The notes under the pieces are model-generated. The model was not told where the DNA came from. It worked only from the letters and a program-made list of their open reading frames with translations, and made no database searches. 64,000 nt of DNA, from the NCBI RefSeq assembly GCF_030812675.1, contig NZ_JAUSTE010000008.1:143305-207304 (forward strand), read 5' to 3'. Below are positions 42,204 to 53,561 of the stretch, piece by piece (positions within the stretch are counted from its first letter, which is position 1; every line of letters starts with the position of its first letter). A program made the translations under genes and the position numbers. Source of the stretch: Sinomonas atrocyanea. GTDB lineage: Bacteria > Actinomycetota > Actinomycetes > Actinomycetales > Micrococcaceae.

Positions 42204-43523
42204 ATGCATGCCACCGCCTCCACCGAGGTGCTTCCCCTCCTGGGCAGGTCCGGCGCCCCGGCGCCCCCGGTGCGGATCGTGCACCTCGGCCTCGGCGCCT
42301 TCCACCGTTCCCACCAGGCCTGGTTCACCGCCCACGCCTCCGACGCCGCCCAGTGGGGGATCGCCTCCTTCACCGGCCGCCGGCCCGACGCGGCCCGCGT
42401 CCTCGCGGCACAGGACGGGCTCTTCACCCTGATCGAGCGCGGCGGCGACGGCGACCGCTTCGAGGTGGTCGGCTCGATCGCCGAGGCGGTCGACGGCGCG
42501 GACACCGCCCGCCTCGACGCCCTGCTGGCCGCCCCGGCCACCGCCATCGTCACGCTCACCGTCACCGAGGCGGTCTACGAGAAGCACGACGCCGACTCAC
42601 CCCTCGCGCGCCTGTGCCACGGACTCGAGGCGAGGCGCGAGGCGGGAGCCGGGCCGATCGCCGTCGTGAGCTGCGACAACGTGGCCGGCAACGCCGAGGT
42701 GGCCGAGAAGGCGCTGCTGTCCATCGCCGAGGGCCTCGACACCGGCCTGGCCTCGTGGGTGCGGGAGAACGTCAGCTTCGTGGGCACCTCGGTAGACCGC
42801 ATCACCCCCCGCACGACGCCGGACGACGTCGCCCTCGTCGCGGCGCAGTGCGGGTACCGCGACGAGTCGCCGGTGGTGGCCGAGCCGTTCGCGAACTGGA
42901 TCCTCGCCGGCGACTTCCCCGCGGGACGCCCGCGCTGGGAGGACGCGGGCGCCCAATTCGTGACGGACATCGAGCCGTTCGAGAACCGCAAGCTCTGGCT
43001 CCTCAACGGCGCCCACTCGATCCTCGCGTACGGCGGGCAGCTGCGCGGCCACACGACCGTAGCCGAGGCCGTGGCCGATCCGGCGTGCCGCGAGGCGGTG
43101 GAGGCCTTCTGGGACGAGGCGGCCCGGCACCTGACCCTGCGCGAGCTCGCCGTCCCGGACTACCGGAACGCGCTGATCGGCCGGTTCTCCAATCCGAGGA
43201 TCGCCCACCACCTCGCCCAGATCGCCGCCGACGGCACCACCAAGCTGCGCATGCGCGCCGTGCCGGTGCTGGCGGCCGAGATCGCCGGCGGCCGCACGGG
43301 CGTCGCCGCGGCGCGGATGATCGCGGTGTGGATGGACTTCGTCTCCGCCGCGGCCCCCGGCGACTTCCAGGACCCCCTCAAAGACCGGGTCCTCGAGGCG
43401 GCCTCGCTCGAGGGCAGGGAGCGCACCCAGGCGCTCGCGGAGCTCGTGGCCCCGGCGCTGGCCGGCGATCCGGTCGTCGTGGACCGCATCCACTCCCTGC
43501 GCGGCACGCTCGCCCGGGAGTGA
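42204..43523 (+). CDS. uxuB: Fructuronate reductase (D-mannonate oxidoreductase)
   Basis: Member of the mannitol dehydrogenase family, 439 residues, reducing D-fructuronate to D-mannonate with NADH. The N-terminal Rossmann region is VRIVHLGLGAFHRSHQAWF, then AVVSCDNVAGNAEVAEKAL and the catalytic KLWLLNGAHSILAYGGQL with its lysine. The C-terminal helical domain contains VPDYRNALIGRFSNPRIAHH. It follows uxaC by 26 bases, which supports fructuronate rather than mannitol as substrate. Confidence 0.9.
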   Translation: MHATASTEVLPLLGRSGAPAPPVRIVHLGLGAFHRSHQAWFTAHASDAAQWGIASFTGRRPDAARVLAAQDGLFTLIERGGDGDRFEVVGSIAEAVDGADTARLDALLAAPATAIVTLTVTEAVYEKHDADSPLARLCHGLEARREAGAGPIAVVSCDNVAGNAEVAEKALLSIAEGLDTGLASWVRENVSFVGTSVDRITPRTTPDDVALVAAQCGYRDESPVVAEPFANWILAGDFPAGRPRWEDAGAQFVTDIEPFENRKLWLLNGAHSILAYGGQLRGHTTVAEAVADPACREAVEAFWDEAARHLTLRELAVPDYRNALIGRFSNPRIAHHLAQIAADGTTKLRMRAVPVLAAEIAGGRTGVAAARMIAVWMDFVSAAAPGDFQDPLKDRVLEAASLEGRERTQALAELVAPALAGDPVVVDRIHSLRGTLARE

Positions 43524-43530
43524 TCCTCCC

Positions 43531-43579
43531 GGCAATTTGCGGCAAACGTTTGCCATCATGGACCCGTCCTCAGTATGCT
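43531..43579 (+). promoter_or_regulatory. Island LacI operator O3 and promoter
   Basis: GGCAAACGTTTGCC (43541-43554) is a perfect 14-bp palindrome, the best copy of the operator. The -35 TTGCCA (43550-43555), an 18-base spacer and the -10 TATGCT (43574-43579) follow. The extra GGCAA half-site is at 43531-43535. Confidence 0.85.
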
Positions 43580-43616
43580 GAACGCGAGCCCCCGGCCCCA
43601 GTGAAAGGAAGCGACG

Positions 43617-44846
43617 ATGAAGATCGTCTCCGCTGAAGTCTTCGTGACGAGCCCGACGCGCAACTTCGTGACCCTGAAGATCACCACGGACGAGGGGGTC
43701 ACCGGGATCGGCGACGCCACCCTCAATGGCCGCGAGCTCGCCGTGGCCGCGTACCTGAAGGAGCACGTGGCCCAGCTCCTCATCGGCCGGGACCCCCACA
43801 TGATCGAGGACACGTGGCAGTTCCTCTACCGCTCCTCCTACTGGCGGCGCGGGCCGGTGACCATGGCCGCGATCGCCGCTGTGGACATGGCCCTGTGGGA
43901 CATCAAGGGCAAGATCGCGGGCCTGCCCGTGTACCAGCTCCTCGGCGGTGCTTCCCGCCGGGGGCTGCGCGCCTACGGGCACGCCTCCGGCACAGACCTT
44001 CCCTCGCTGTTCGACTCGATCCGCGAGCACCTCGAGCTCGGCTACAAGTCCATCCGCGTCCAGACCGCCATCCCGGGCATCAAGGCCGTCTACGGGGTGG
44101 CCGCCCAGGCGCAGGCCTCGGGGGAGCGGTACGACTACGAGCCCGCGGGCCGCGGCGCGTACCCGCAGGAGGAGGACTGGGACACCCGGGCCTACCTGCG
44201 CCACCTCCCCACCGTGTTCGAGGCGGTGCGCAACGAGTTCGGCCCCGAAATCCCGCTCCTGCACGACGGGCACCACCGCATGACCCCCATCCAGGCAGCC
44301 AAGCTCGGCAAGGCGCTCGAGCCCTACGACCTGTTCTGGCTCGAGGACTGCACCCCCGCCGAGAACCAGGAGGGCCTGCGGCTGGTCCGCCAGCACACCA
44401 CCACCCCCCTGGCCATCGGCGAGATCTTCAACACCGTCTGGGACTTCCAGCTGCTCATCCGCGAGCAGCTCATCGACTACGTCCGCGCCGCCTCGACCCA
44501 CTTCGGCGGCATCTCGCCGCTGAAGAAGGTCATGGACTACGCGGCCCAGTACCAGATCAAGTCCGGCTTCCACGGCCCCACGGACATCTCGCCGGTCGGC
44601 TTCGCCGCCCAGCTGCACGTGGGCCTCGCGATCCACAACTACGGGATCCAGGAGTACATGCAGCACTCCGAGAAGACCAACACCGTCTTCGAGCAGTCCA
44701 TGACCTTCAAGGACGGCTACCTCCACCCCGGGGACAAGCCCGGCCTCGGCGTCGACTTCAATGAGGAGGCCGCGAACTCCTTCCCGTACCAGCAGGCCTA
44801 CCTGCCGTACAACCGCCTCATCGACGGCACGGTGCACGACTGGTGA
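43617..44846 (+). CDS. manD: D-mannonate dehydratase (enolase superfamily)
   Basis: Dehydrates D-mannonate to 2-keto-3-deoxy-D-gluconate. The 409-residue protein matches the ManD/RspA pattern: [50 protein letters not shown] and the signature loop [36 protein letters not shown] and [12 protein letters not shown] carry the metal ligands, and [11 protein letters not shown] a catalytic His. It is first in a two-gene unit with gluconokinase behind operator O3 and completes the UxaC-UxuB route to KDG. Confidence 0.92.
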   Translation: MKIVSAEVFVTSPTRNFVTLKITTDEGVTGIGDATLNGRELAVAAYLKEHVAQLLIGRDPHMIEDTWQFLYRSSYWRRGPVTMAAIAAVDMALWDIKGKIAGLPVYQLLGGASRRGLRAYGHASGTDLPSLFDSIREHLELGYKSIRVQTAIPGIKAVYGVAAQAQASGERYDYEPAGRGAYPQEEDWDTRAYLRHLPTVFEAVRNEFGPEIPLLHDGHHRMTPIQAAKLGKALEPYDLFWLEDCTPAENQEGLRLVRQHTTTPLAIGEIFNTVWDFQLLIREQLIDYVRAASTHFGGISPLKKVMDYAAQYQIKSGFHGPTDISPVGFAAQLHVGLAIHNYGIQEYMQHSEKTNTVFEQSMTFKDGYLHPGDKPGLGVDFNEEAANSFPYQQAYLPYNRLIDGTVHDW

Positions 44847-45355
44847 CCGACGCAGCGGACGGCGGGGCGTTCCACGTCGTCGCCATGGGGGTCTCCGGAT
44901 GCGGCAAGAGCACGGTGGGCCGGCTCCTCGCCCAAGAGCTGGGCGGGGAGTTCCTCGACGGCGACGACCTGCATCCGGAGGCCAACGTCGCCAAGATGGC
45001 GGCGGGCATCCCGCTCGACGACGCGGACCGGGAGCCCTGGCTGCGCCTGATCGGGGAGAAGATGGCCGGCGCCTCGGGGACCATGGTGATCGGCTGCAGC
45101 GCGCTCAAGCGCGCGTACCGGGACATGATCCGCGACGCCGCCCCGGACACGGCGTTCGTGCACCTGCACGGCACGCGGGAGCTCCTCGCCGCGCGCATGG
45201 CGGCGCGCCCCGGCCACTTCATGCCCGTCTCGCTCCTGGACTCGCAGCTGGCCACGCTCGAGCCGCTGCAGGAGGACGAGCGCGGCCGGGTGTTCGACAT
45301 CGCAGAGCAGCCCGTGCAGATCGCGCGCGAGGCCGCGGAGTGGCTCCGCTCCTGA
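44843..45355 (+). CDS. gntK: Gluconokinase
   Basis: Thermoresistant-type gluconokinase of 170 residues that makes 6-phosphogluconate. The P-loop [11 protein letters not shown] region ([11 protein letters not shown] here) is near residue 15; [24 protein letters not shown] and WLRLIGEKM are family hallmarks, with [10 protein letters not shown] for substrate binding. It overlaps the mannonate dehydratase stop (GTGA) and shares its operator. Confidence 0.93.
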   Translation: MTDAADGGAFHVVAMGVSGCGKSTVGRLLAQELGGEFLDGDDLHPEANVAKMAAGIPLDDADREPWLRLIGEKMAGASGTMVIGCSALKRAYRDMIRDAAPDTAFVHLHGTRELLAARMAARPGHFMPVSLLDSQLATLEPLQEDERGRVFDIAEQPVQIAREAAEWLRS

Positions 45356-45387
45356 GCCGACGGGCCCCCTGGGCCGAAAAGGTGCTT

Positions 45388-45436
45388 GGCAATTCTTGGC
45401 AAACGGTTGCCGCAACTTTCCATCCGTTCTTACGCT
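45388..45436 (+). promoter_or_regulatory. Island LacI operator O4 and promoter
   Basis: TGGCAAACGGTTGCCG (45397-45412) carries the -35 TTGCCG (45407-45412). An 18-base spacer leads to the -10 TACGCT (45431-45436). The extra GGCAA half-site is at 45388-45392. Confidence 0.8.
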
Positions 45437-45478
45437 GGAACCGGACCTGATTCCTCCAGCCCAAGGACGTGCAGCACC

Positions 45479-47318
<1,840 letters not shown>

Positions 47319-47365
47319 GCGCCGCGCCCCAGGCCGCACCACAGCAAGCACCAAGGACCACGACA

Positions 47366-48793
47366 ATGACGTCTTCACCCACCCCCGCCCCATCGCAGGC
47401 CGGCAAGCTCAGCCTGACGAGCATCATCGGCTACGGCGCGGGCGACGCCGCGAACAACCTCGCGTTCACCACCACCACGATGTTCCTGCTCGTCTACTAC
47501 ACGGACGTAGCGGGCATCTCCGCGGCCGCCGCGGGGACCCTGTTCCTCGTGGTGCGCATCTTCGATGCCTTCTCCGACCTGCTGGCGGGGCGGATGGTGG
47601 ACCGCACCTACACGAAGCGCTGGGGCAAGTTCCGGCCGTTCATCCTGTTCGGCGCCCTGCCGCTTATGGTGCTCACGTTCCTGAACTTCCACATCCCCCA
47701 GATCGGCGCGGACGGGAAGCTGGCCTACGCCTACATCGTCTACGCCGCCCTGGGGCTGGCCTACTCGCTCGTGAACATCCCGTACGGCTCGATGGCCGGG
47801 GCCATGACCCCACGGCCCAAGGAGCGCGCCAAGCTCGCGTCCTCGCGGACCATCGGGGCGCTGCTGGTCGGCTCGGCGCTCGGGATCTTCGTGGCCCCGC
47901 TGCTCAAGGCGGGGGCCAACCTCCAGCCGATCTTCACGGCCGTGACGGTCGTCTTCATGGTCCTCGGCACGGCCCTGTACCTGTTCACGTTCTTCACCAC
48001 CCGCGAGAAGGTGGTCCGCGACGTCCCCAAGGTCTCCTTCAAGCAGAGCATGCAGACGCTCAAGGGGAACAAGCCGCTGCTGATGCTGTGCCTGTCCTCG
48101 GTGCTCTTCCTCTCCGGCTACCTCTCGCTGACCACCGTGCAGGTGTACTACTTCCGCGACGTGCTCCACAGCCTGGCCCTCATCCCGGTGCTCTCGATCG
48201 TCCAGCTCGTCGTGACCCTCGCCCTCGGCGCCGTGATGCCCGCCATCGTCGCGCGGACCGGCAAGCGCGCCGTGTACATCGCCTTCGTCGGCGTCCTGGT
48301 GGTGGGCGGCGTGATCGTGCTCTTCTCGCCGGCCGCCCTCGTGTGGCTCGGCTTCCTCGGCTTCGTGGTCGCAATGGCCGGCGTGGTGGGCGTCAACATC
48401 GTCGTGTGGGCCCTCGAGGCCGACACGGTCGAGTACGGCGAGTGGAAGACTGGCGTCCGCTCCGAAGGCATCATCTACTCGCTCTTCTCGTTCACCCGCA
48501 AGACCGGCCAGGCGATCGGCGGGGCCCTCGCCGGCTACGCGATCGCGTGGGGCGGCTACAACGGCCACGCGGCCCAGCAGTCAGCCCAGGCGGTGCTCGG
48601 GATCCAGATCGCCGCGGGCCTCATCCCCGCCGTCCTCGCCATCTCCGCCGGCGTGATCATGTTCTTCTACGACCTCACCGACGAGCGGCACGCCAAGATC
48701 GTCGCCGAGATCCGCGAGCGGCACGTCCAGGCCGGGGCCGGCCTCGGTGCGGACCCGGAGACGGTCGCGCTGCACTCGCAGCCGGAGGCCTGA
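47366..48793 (+). CDS. uidB: Glycoside-pentoside-hexuronide (GPH) symporter, glucuronide type
   Basis: Cation symporter of 475 residues and 12 helices. The GPH signature GYGAGDAANNLAFTT at the N-terminus, then FDAFSDLLAGRMVDRTYTKRWGKFRPFIL and the PYGSMAGAMT loop are diagnostic. WALEADTVEYGEWKTGVRSEGI is another conserved stretch. It lies 47 bases after uidA as in the E. coli uidABC operon, so it most likely imports beta-glucuronides for UidA; other hexuronides are possible. Confidence 0.88.
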   Translation: MTSSPTPAPSQAGKLSLTSIIGYGAGDAANNLAFTTTTMFLLVYYTDVAGISAAAAGTLFLVVRIFDAFSDLLAGRMVDRTYTKRWGKFRPFILFGALPLMVLTFLNFHIPQIGADGKLAYAYIVYAALGLAYSLVNIPYGSMAGAMTPRPKERAKLASSRTIGALLVGSALGIFVAPLLKAGANLQPIFTAVTVVFMVLGTALYLFTFFTTREKVVRDVPKVSFKQSMQTLKGNKPLLMLCLSSVLFLSGYLSLTTVQVYYFRDVLHSLALIPVLSIVQLVVTLALGAVMPAIVARTGKRAVYIAFVGVLVVGGVIVLFSPAALVWLGFLGFVVAMAGVVGVNIVVWALEADTVEYGEWKTGVRSEGIIYSLFSFTRKTGQAIGGALAGYAIAWGGYNGHAAQQSAQAVLGIQIAAGLIPAVLAISAGVIMFFYDLTDERHAKIVAEIRERHVQAGAGLGADPETVALHSQPEA

Positions 48794-48815
48794 GCCGGAA
48801 CCGGCCCCAGCGGAA

Positions 48816-48857
48816 GGGCGGACGACGGCGGAACTCCCGTTCCGCCGTCGTCCGCCC
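48816..48857 (+). terminator. Strong terminator ending the island
   Basis: A perfect 18-bp stem (GGGCGGACGACGGCGGAA at 48816-48833 with its complement at 48840-48857) and a 6-base loop lie 22 bases after the uidB stop. TGTGCTTCCTC follows, only a weak T-tract. Confidence 0.85.
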
Positions 48858-48970
48858 CTGTGCTTCCTCAATGTTTCATGGTTTGTGGCGCGTTAACTGG
48901 ACATTCACCCGCGCGATGCCTTGGATGTGTGCACTGGGGAAACTGACTCCGAGACGATAGAAGGGTCCCG

Positions 48971-49945
48971 ATGGGCACCATCCAGGCCGAGCATCCGCGG
49001 CCGCGCCACTTCCTCCTCCATGTCAGCGACACGCACCTGCTCGGCGACGGACTCCTCGCGGGCTCCCTCGACTCCGAGGCACGGCTGCGCCGCCTGTTCG
49101 CCCAGATGCACGACGCCGGCGGCTCGCCCGAGGCGATCATCGTCACCGGCGACCTCGCGGACCGGGGGGAGCCGGAGGCGTACACGCGGCTGCGCGAGAT
49201 CGCGGAGCCGGCCGCCGAGGCCCTCGGCGCCCGCCTGATCTGGGCCATGGGAAACCACGACTCGCGGCCCGCACTCCGGGAGCACCTGCTCGGCGAGGAG
49301 CCGTCCGCGGAGCCGTTCGACCGGGTGCACTGGATCAACGGGCTCCGCGTCGTCGTGGTCGACACGAGCGTCCCGGGCGCGCACCACGGCGAGCTCTCGC
49401 CCGCACAGCTCGGCTGGCTCGAAGAGGAGCTGAGCTTCCCGGCGCCGGACGGCACGATCCTGGCCATGCACCACCCGCCGGTGCCGTCCGTGCAGGAGCT
49501 CGCGGTGCTCGTGGAACTCCGGGGCCAGGCGGCGCTCGCCGACGTGCTGCGCGGTTCGGACGTGCGGGCCATCCTCGCCGGCCACCTGCACTACTCGACC
49601 TCGGGACTGTTCGCGGGGATCCCCGTCTCCGTCGCCTCGGCCACGTGCTACACGCAGGACCTCGCCGCCGCCGTCGACCCGGCCACGGGCCTGCGGGCCA
49701 CGCGCGGCCGCGACGGCGCCCAGGCGTACAACCTGGTCCACGTGTACGCGGACTCCGTGGTCCACTCGGTGGTGCCGGCCGCGGGCGGCGACACCGTGGG
49801 CAGGTTCGTGCCAGCGGAGGACGTCGAGCGGATCCTCGCCGAGCACGGGATCACCTTCCCCGCCGACGACGGCGCGGGCCGGCGGACGCGCCGGGCCACG
49901 TCCGAGAAGGTCGGGCCGGCCACCGGCATGCTGCCCACCGTCTGA
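48971..49945 (+). CDS. CpdA-like metallophosphoesterase
   Basis: Calcineurin-like phosphodiesterase of 324 residues. The dimetal motifs are HVSDTH (Asp20, His22), [21 protein letters not shown] and GHLHYS, the same set as in class III cyclic-nucleotide phosphodiesterases. It may hydrolyse cAMP or other phosphodiesters in the cytosol. The ATG has AGAAGGG upstream. It follows the island terminator, so it has its own promoter. Confidence 0.88.
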   Translation: MGTIQAEHPRPRHFLLHVSDTHLLGDGLLAGSLDSEARLRRLFAQMHDAGGSPEAIIVTGDLADRGEPEAYTRLREIAEPAAEALGARLIWAMGNHDSRPALREHLLGEEPSAEPFDRVHWINGLRVVVVDTSVPGAHHGELSPAQLGWLEEELSFPAPDGTILAMHHPPVPSVQELAVLVELRGQAALADVLRGSDVRAILAGHLHYSTSGLFAGIPVSVASATCYTQDLAAAVDPATGLRATRGRDGAQAYNLVHVYADSVVHSVVPAAGGDTVGRFVPAEDVERILAEHGITFPADDGAGRRTRRATSEKVGPATGMLPTV

Positions 49946-49957
49946 GGCAGCGCGGCG

Positions 49958-51574
49958 CTACCCTGCCGCCGGCCGCTCCCAGGGCGCCGGGATCGGGAAG
50001 TACTTCTCGAGGAAGTCCGTCACCCGTTCCTGGCGCTCCTCGCCGGAGACCTCCGGGTATGAGCCGTCGTTGAGGCAGAAGAAGTCCTGATTGCGCTTCT
50101 TCAGCAGCCTGGGCAGCGCGTCGAGACCGGCACGGACCGTCGTGTCGATGTACTGGACCTTCGCGCCCACCTTCGTCACCGCGCGGCCGGTGAGCAGCGC
50201 GTAGTAGTGGTAGAAGGAATTGGTGACCGAGATGCTGTCCCACGAGCGGAAGCGCGCGGCCGCCGTCCGGGCGAACTCCTCGGGGAACTCCTGCTCCATC
50301 TCCAGCAGCACGGACTTCCGCAGGGGCGCCGCGGTGTGCTCGAGGTGCCGGGTGGTGATGCGGCCGAACCGCTCGTAGAGGAGCCGCCGGTTCACGCGGG
50401 CAGCGTTCTCATGGCCCGAGCGGTCGAGGTGGTTGTCGCCGAGCCCGATCCGGGTCGAGGCCTCGATGAACTTGGTGATCCCGCCGGGGGAGAAGAACAT
50501 GTCCGGGCCGAGGGGCCGGCCGAAGAACATGTCGTCGTTCGAGTAGAGGAAGTACTCGGAGAGGCCCTCGATGTGCTGCAGCTGGGACTCGATGGCCTGG
50601 GAGTTGAAGACCGGCAGCACCGAGGGGTCCTTGTAGTGGTCCGCGGCCGGGACGATGGTGATCCGCTCGTGGGAGGTCTCGAGCCACGCCGGCGGCTTGG
50701 AGTCGGTGCAGATGAAGATCCGCCCGATCCACGGGGCGAACATGTGCACGCTGCGCAGGGCGTACTTGAGCTCGTTGATCTGCCGCACGCGGGCGTCGGC
50801 GTCGTCGCCCTCGCCGTGGACCACCCCAGGCAGGAAGGACTCGCGGTAGCGGCGCAGCTCGGGGTCCGCGCCGTCAACCCACGAGAACACGATGTCGATC
50901 GTGAAATCGATGTCCGTCGCGTGGTCCGCGAACATGTTCTCGATGGTCGGCCAGGTCCGGCCGAAGCGCTCCACGGTGCCGCGGACCGCCTCACTGCGCG
51001 GGAGCGTGCGCCGGGTGAGGGAGTTCTCGATGGGCAGCTGGAGGGTCTCGCCCTCCCACTTCCACAGCTCCACCTGCACGCCGGTCTCGTGGCCGTACCG
51101 CAGCCCGCCCGCCGGCTCGATCCGGGGCCGGTAGAGCCGGAACATGCGGGCCTGCCCGGACTCCGCGAGCCGGCCGTCCGCGACGAGCAGTGCTCGGTCC
51201 TTCCGCGCGTCCACCGTCAGGGAGTAGAAGGGCTCGTCGCGGCACGCCTCGACGAGGGCGCGGCGCAGGTCCTTGCGCCGGGTCCAGTCCACCGCGATCA
51301 CCGGGCGCGCGTCGTTGCCGCGCACCAGGAGGTAGGGGATGTCCGCATGGTCCAGCACGTCGCGGACGAACAGCAGGTCCTCCACCATCGCCTCGTGGGG
51401 CGTCTGCGTCCGGTTGACCAGCGCGTAGCCGCGCTTCTTGTGCCGCAGGACGTCGTCCCTGTCCGCGAGCCGCCGCCCTGCTTCGGCGGAGGTGACCTCG
51501 AGCGCAGCGGGGGCCGGTTCCGTGGTGTCTGGAGTCGCATGGTAGACCTCGGCAGGCGTCGGGGACGTGTTCAC
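49958..51574 (-). CDS. Stealth-family glycan phosphotransferase
   Basis: Protein of 538 residues with Stealth conserved regions. CR1 is IDIVFSWVDGAD (about 226-236). CR2 is RQINELKYALRSVHMFAPWI, continuing to IFICTD and WL (about 264-298), then VFNSQAIESQLQHIEGLSEY and LYSNDDMFFGRPLGP. CR3 around ITTRHLEHTAAPLRKSVLLE and CR4 near CLNDGSYPE follow. Such enzymes transfer sugar-1-phosphate units when making capsules, teichoic-like polymers or surface polysaccharides. The first 200 residues are a less conserved N-terminal extension. The GTG start has GAGGAGG before it. No other polysaccharide genes are nearby. Confidence 0.85.
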   Translation of the reverse strand: MNTSPTPAEVYHATPDTTEPAPAALEVTSAEAGRRLADRDDVLRHKKRGYALVNRTQTPHEAMVEDLLFVRDVLDHADIPYLLVRGNDARPVIAVDWTRRKDLRRALVEACRDEPFYSLTVDARKDRALLVADGRLAESGQARMFRLYRPRIEPAGGLRYGHETGVQVELWKWEGETLQLPIENSLTRRTLPRSEAVRGTVERFGRTWPTIENMFADHATDIDFTIDIVFSWVDGADPELRRYRESFLPGVVHGEGDDADARVRQINELKYALRSVHMFAPWIGRIFICTDSKPPAWLETSHERITIVPAADHYKDPSVLPVFNSQAIESQLQHIEGLSEYFLYSNDDMFFGRPLGPDMFFSPGGITKFIEASTRIGLGDNHLDRSGHENAARVNRRLLYERFGRITTRHLEHTAAPLRKSVLLEMEQEFPEEFARTAAARFRSWDSISVTNSFYHYYALLTGRAVTKVGAKVQYIDTTVRAGLDALPRLLKKRNQDFFCLNDGSYPEVSGEERQERVTDFLEKYFPIPAPWERPAAG

Positions 51575-51705
51575 TGGCCTCCTCTGGGAAACATTGGGGT
51601 TCTCGGCACATGATAGGCCCCGTGGGCCCGCGCCGGGGGCCCGCTCCTCGCTAGGCTGGGCCCAGCAGCGGCCGGCCGGGCGACCGGGCCGGGGAGAGGA
51701 GCACC

Positions 51706-52908
51706 GTGGGCGCAGGGGAGTCGTTCGCCGTGGTGGGAGCAGGGATCATCGGGGCCGCCGTCGCACGCGAGCTCACCCGCCGTTTCCCGGGCGCCGCGGT
51801 CACCGTGTTCGAGAAGGAGCCCCGCGCTGCCGCGCACCAGACCGGGCACAATTCCGGGGTCGTGCATGCGGGCCTCTACTACGAGCCCGGCGGCCTCAAG
51901 GCGCGGCTGTGCCGCCGCGGCGTCGGGCTCCTGCGCGACCTCTGCACCGAGCGCGCCCTCCCGTACCAGGCCTGCGGGAAGGTCGTCGTCGCCCTCGACG
52001 CCGGCGAGGAGGCACGGCTCGAGGGGATCTTCGAGCGGGCGGTCGCCAACGGCGTCCCCGGCGTGCGCCTGGTCGGCGCCGGCGAGCTGCGCGAGATCGA
52101 GCCCAACGCCGTCGGCCGGCGCGCGCTCTACTCGCCCGAGACGGCGATCGTGGACTACGCCCGCGTCACCGAGGCCCTCCTCGACGACGCGCGCGCGGCC
52201 GGCGGGTCCGTCCGGTTCGGCACCGAGGTGCGGGCCGTGGCCGAGGCCGGAGCGTCCGCGACCGTGGAGACGGCCCACGGGTGCGAGCGGTTCGACGCGG
52301 TCATCGCCTGCGCAGGGCTGCAGTCCGACCGCCTCGCCGCCCGGTCCGGAGAGGAGGAGGGGCCGGCCATCGTGCCCTTCCTCGGCCAGTACTTCGTCCT
52401 CGAGGCCGCCTACCGCGAGGTGGTGCGGGGTCTGGTCTACCCGGTCCCGGACCCGCGGTACCCGTTCCTCGGGGTGCACCTGACGAAGCGGGTGGACGGG
52501 GAGATGACCGTGGGTCCCAACGCCTTCCTGTCCCTCTCCCGCGAGGGGTACGCGGGGCTCGGCCTCGACGTGCGGGACGTCGCCAGCACGCTGTCCTTCG
52601 GCGGCTTCTGGCGGTTCGCGGCGGGCAACCTGGCCACGGCGGCCCGGGAGGTCCGCACGCTCGCCTCGCCCGCGCGCTTCATCGCCGAGGCGGGACGGTA
52701 CGTTCCGGCGCTCGCCGGCGCGCGGGCGGTGGGCGCCTCCCGCGGCGTCCGGGCCCAGGCCATGAACCGGGACGGCAGCCTCGTGGACGACTTCGCGATC
52801 CAGCGCCGCGGCCGGATCACGCACATCCGCAACGCGCCCTCGCCCGGCGCGACCTCCTCGATGGCGATCGCGGAGCACATCGTCGGGAGCCTCGCCCTCC
52901 CCGCCTGA
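51706..52908 (+). CDS. lhgO: L-2-hydroxyglutarate oxidase
   Basis: FAD-dependent oxidoreductase of the DAO fold, 400 residues. It has the Rossmann motif VVGAGIIGAAVARELTRR at residues 8-25 and the LhgO signature HNSGVVHAGLYYEPGGLKARLC. EIEPNAVGRRALYSPET and FLGVHLTKRVDGEMTVGPNA follow. The enzyme oxidises L-2-hydroxyglutarate to 2-oxoglutarate, passing electrons to the respiratory chain. It starts with GTG; GGGGAGAGGA lies upstream. TAGGCT at 51652 may be its -10. Confidence 0.88.
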   Translation: MGAGESFAVVGAGIIGAAVARELTRRFPGAAVTVFEKEPRAAAHQTGHNSGVVHAGLYYEPGGLKARLCRRGVGLLRDLCTERALPYQACGKVVVALDAGEEARLEGIFERAVANGVPGVRLVGAGELREIEPNAVGRRALYSPETAIVDYARVTEALLDDARAAGGSVRFGTEVRAVAEAGASATVETAHGCERFDAVIACAGLQSDRLAARSGEEEGPAIVPFLGQYFVLEAAYREVVRGLVYPVPDPRYPFLGVHLTKRVDGEMTVGPNAFLSLSREGYAGLGLDVRDVASTLSFGGFWRFAAGNLATAAREVRTLASPARFIAEAGRYVPALAGARAVGASRGVRAQAMNRDGSLVDDFAIQRRGRITHIRNAPSPGATSSMAIAEHIVGSLALPA

Positions 52909-52932
52909 CCTCGCGCCGTCGTGCGTCGCCAC

Positions 52933-52938
52933 TAGAAT
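52933..52938 (+). promoter_or_regulatory. Leaderless -10 of pyrE
   Basis: TAGAAT ends 7 bases before the pyrE ATG and no ribosome-binding site is present, so a leaderless transcript is likely. No convincing -35 is visible. Confidence 0.5.
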
Positions 52939-52945
52939 CGGTGCC

Positions 52946-53524
52946 ATGACTGACGCCGCACCCGTTGACATCGCCGCCGCCCGCGCCCGCCTGCTGGAGC
53001 TCATCAAGGAGCTCGCCGTGGTGCGGGGCTCGGTGATCCTCTCGAGCGGCAAGGAAGCGGACTACTACGTGGACCTGCGGCGCATCACGCTGCACCACGA
53101 GGCGAGCCAGCTCGTGGGCCTGGTCATGCTGGACCTCATCGACCACGCCGGAGTCCAGGTGGACGCCGCGGGCGGGCTCACCATGGGCGCCGACCCGGTG
53201 GGCACCGCCGTCATGCACGCCGCCCGCGAGGCCGGCCGCGCCGTCGACGCGTTCGTGGTGCGCAAGGCGCAGAAGTCGTACGGCATGGGCCGGCAGGTCG
53301 AAGGCCCGGGCGTGGAGGGCCGCAAGGTCGTGGTGCTCGAGGACACCTCGACCACCGGCGGCTCGGCGCTCGCGGCCGTCGAGGGCGTGCGCAACGCGGG
53401 CGGGGAGGTGACGGCAGTGGCCGTCATCGTGGACCGCGCCACGGGCGCGAAGGAGCGCATTGAGGCCGAGGCCGGCGTGCCGTACCTCTTCGCGTTCGGG
53501 AAGGACGAGCTCGGTCTCGACTGA
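52946..53524 (+). CDS. pyrE: Orotate phosphoribosyltransferase
   Basis: Converts orotate and PRPP to OMP in pyrimidine synthesis. The 192-residue protein has SGKEADYYVDLRRITLHHEA, the catalytic lysines of VRKAQKSYGMGRQVEG and the PRPP loop VVVLEDTSTTGGSAL (about 128-142). It stands alone, separated from other pyr genes. Confidence 0.95.
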   Translation: MTDAAPVDIAAARARLLELIKELAVVRGSVILSSGKEADYYVDLRRITLHHEASQLVGLVMLDLIDHAGVQVDAAGGLTMGADPVGTAVMHAAREAGRAVDAFVVRKAQKSYGMGRQVEGPGVEGRKVVVLEDTSTTGGSALAAVEGVRNAGGEVTAVAVIVDRATGAKERIEAEAGVPYLFAFGKDELGLD

Positions 53525-53561
53525 GGGACCTGGCCCGGGCAGCGACGTGGGGGGACCATCC

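Noticed and set aside
45386..45478. TTG start extending uidA upstream
   Set aside because: It would begin inside the LacI operator and -35. The ATG at 45479 matches the UidA N-terminus MLxP.
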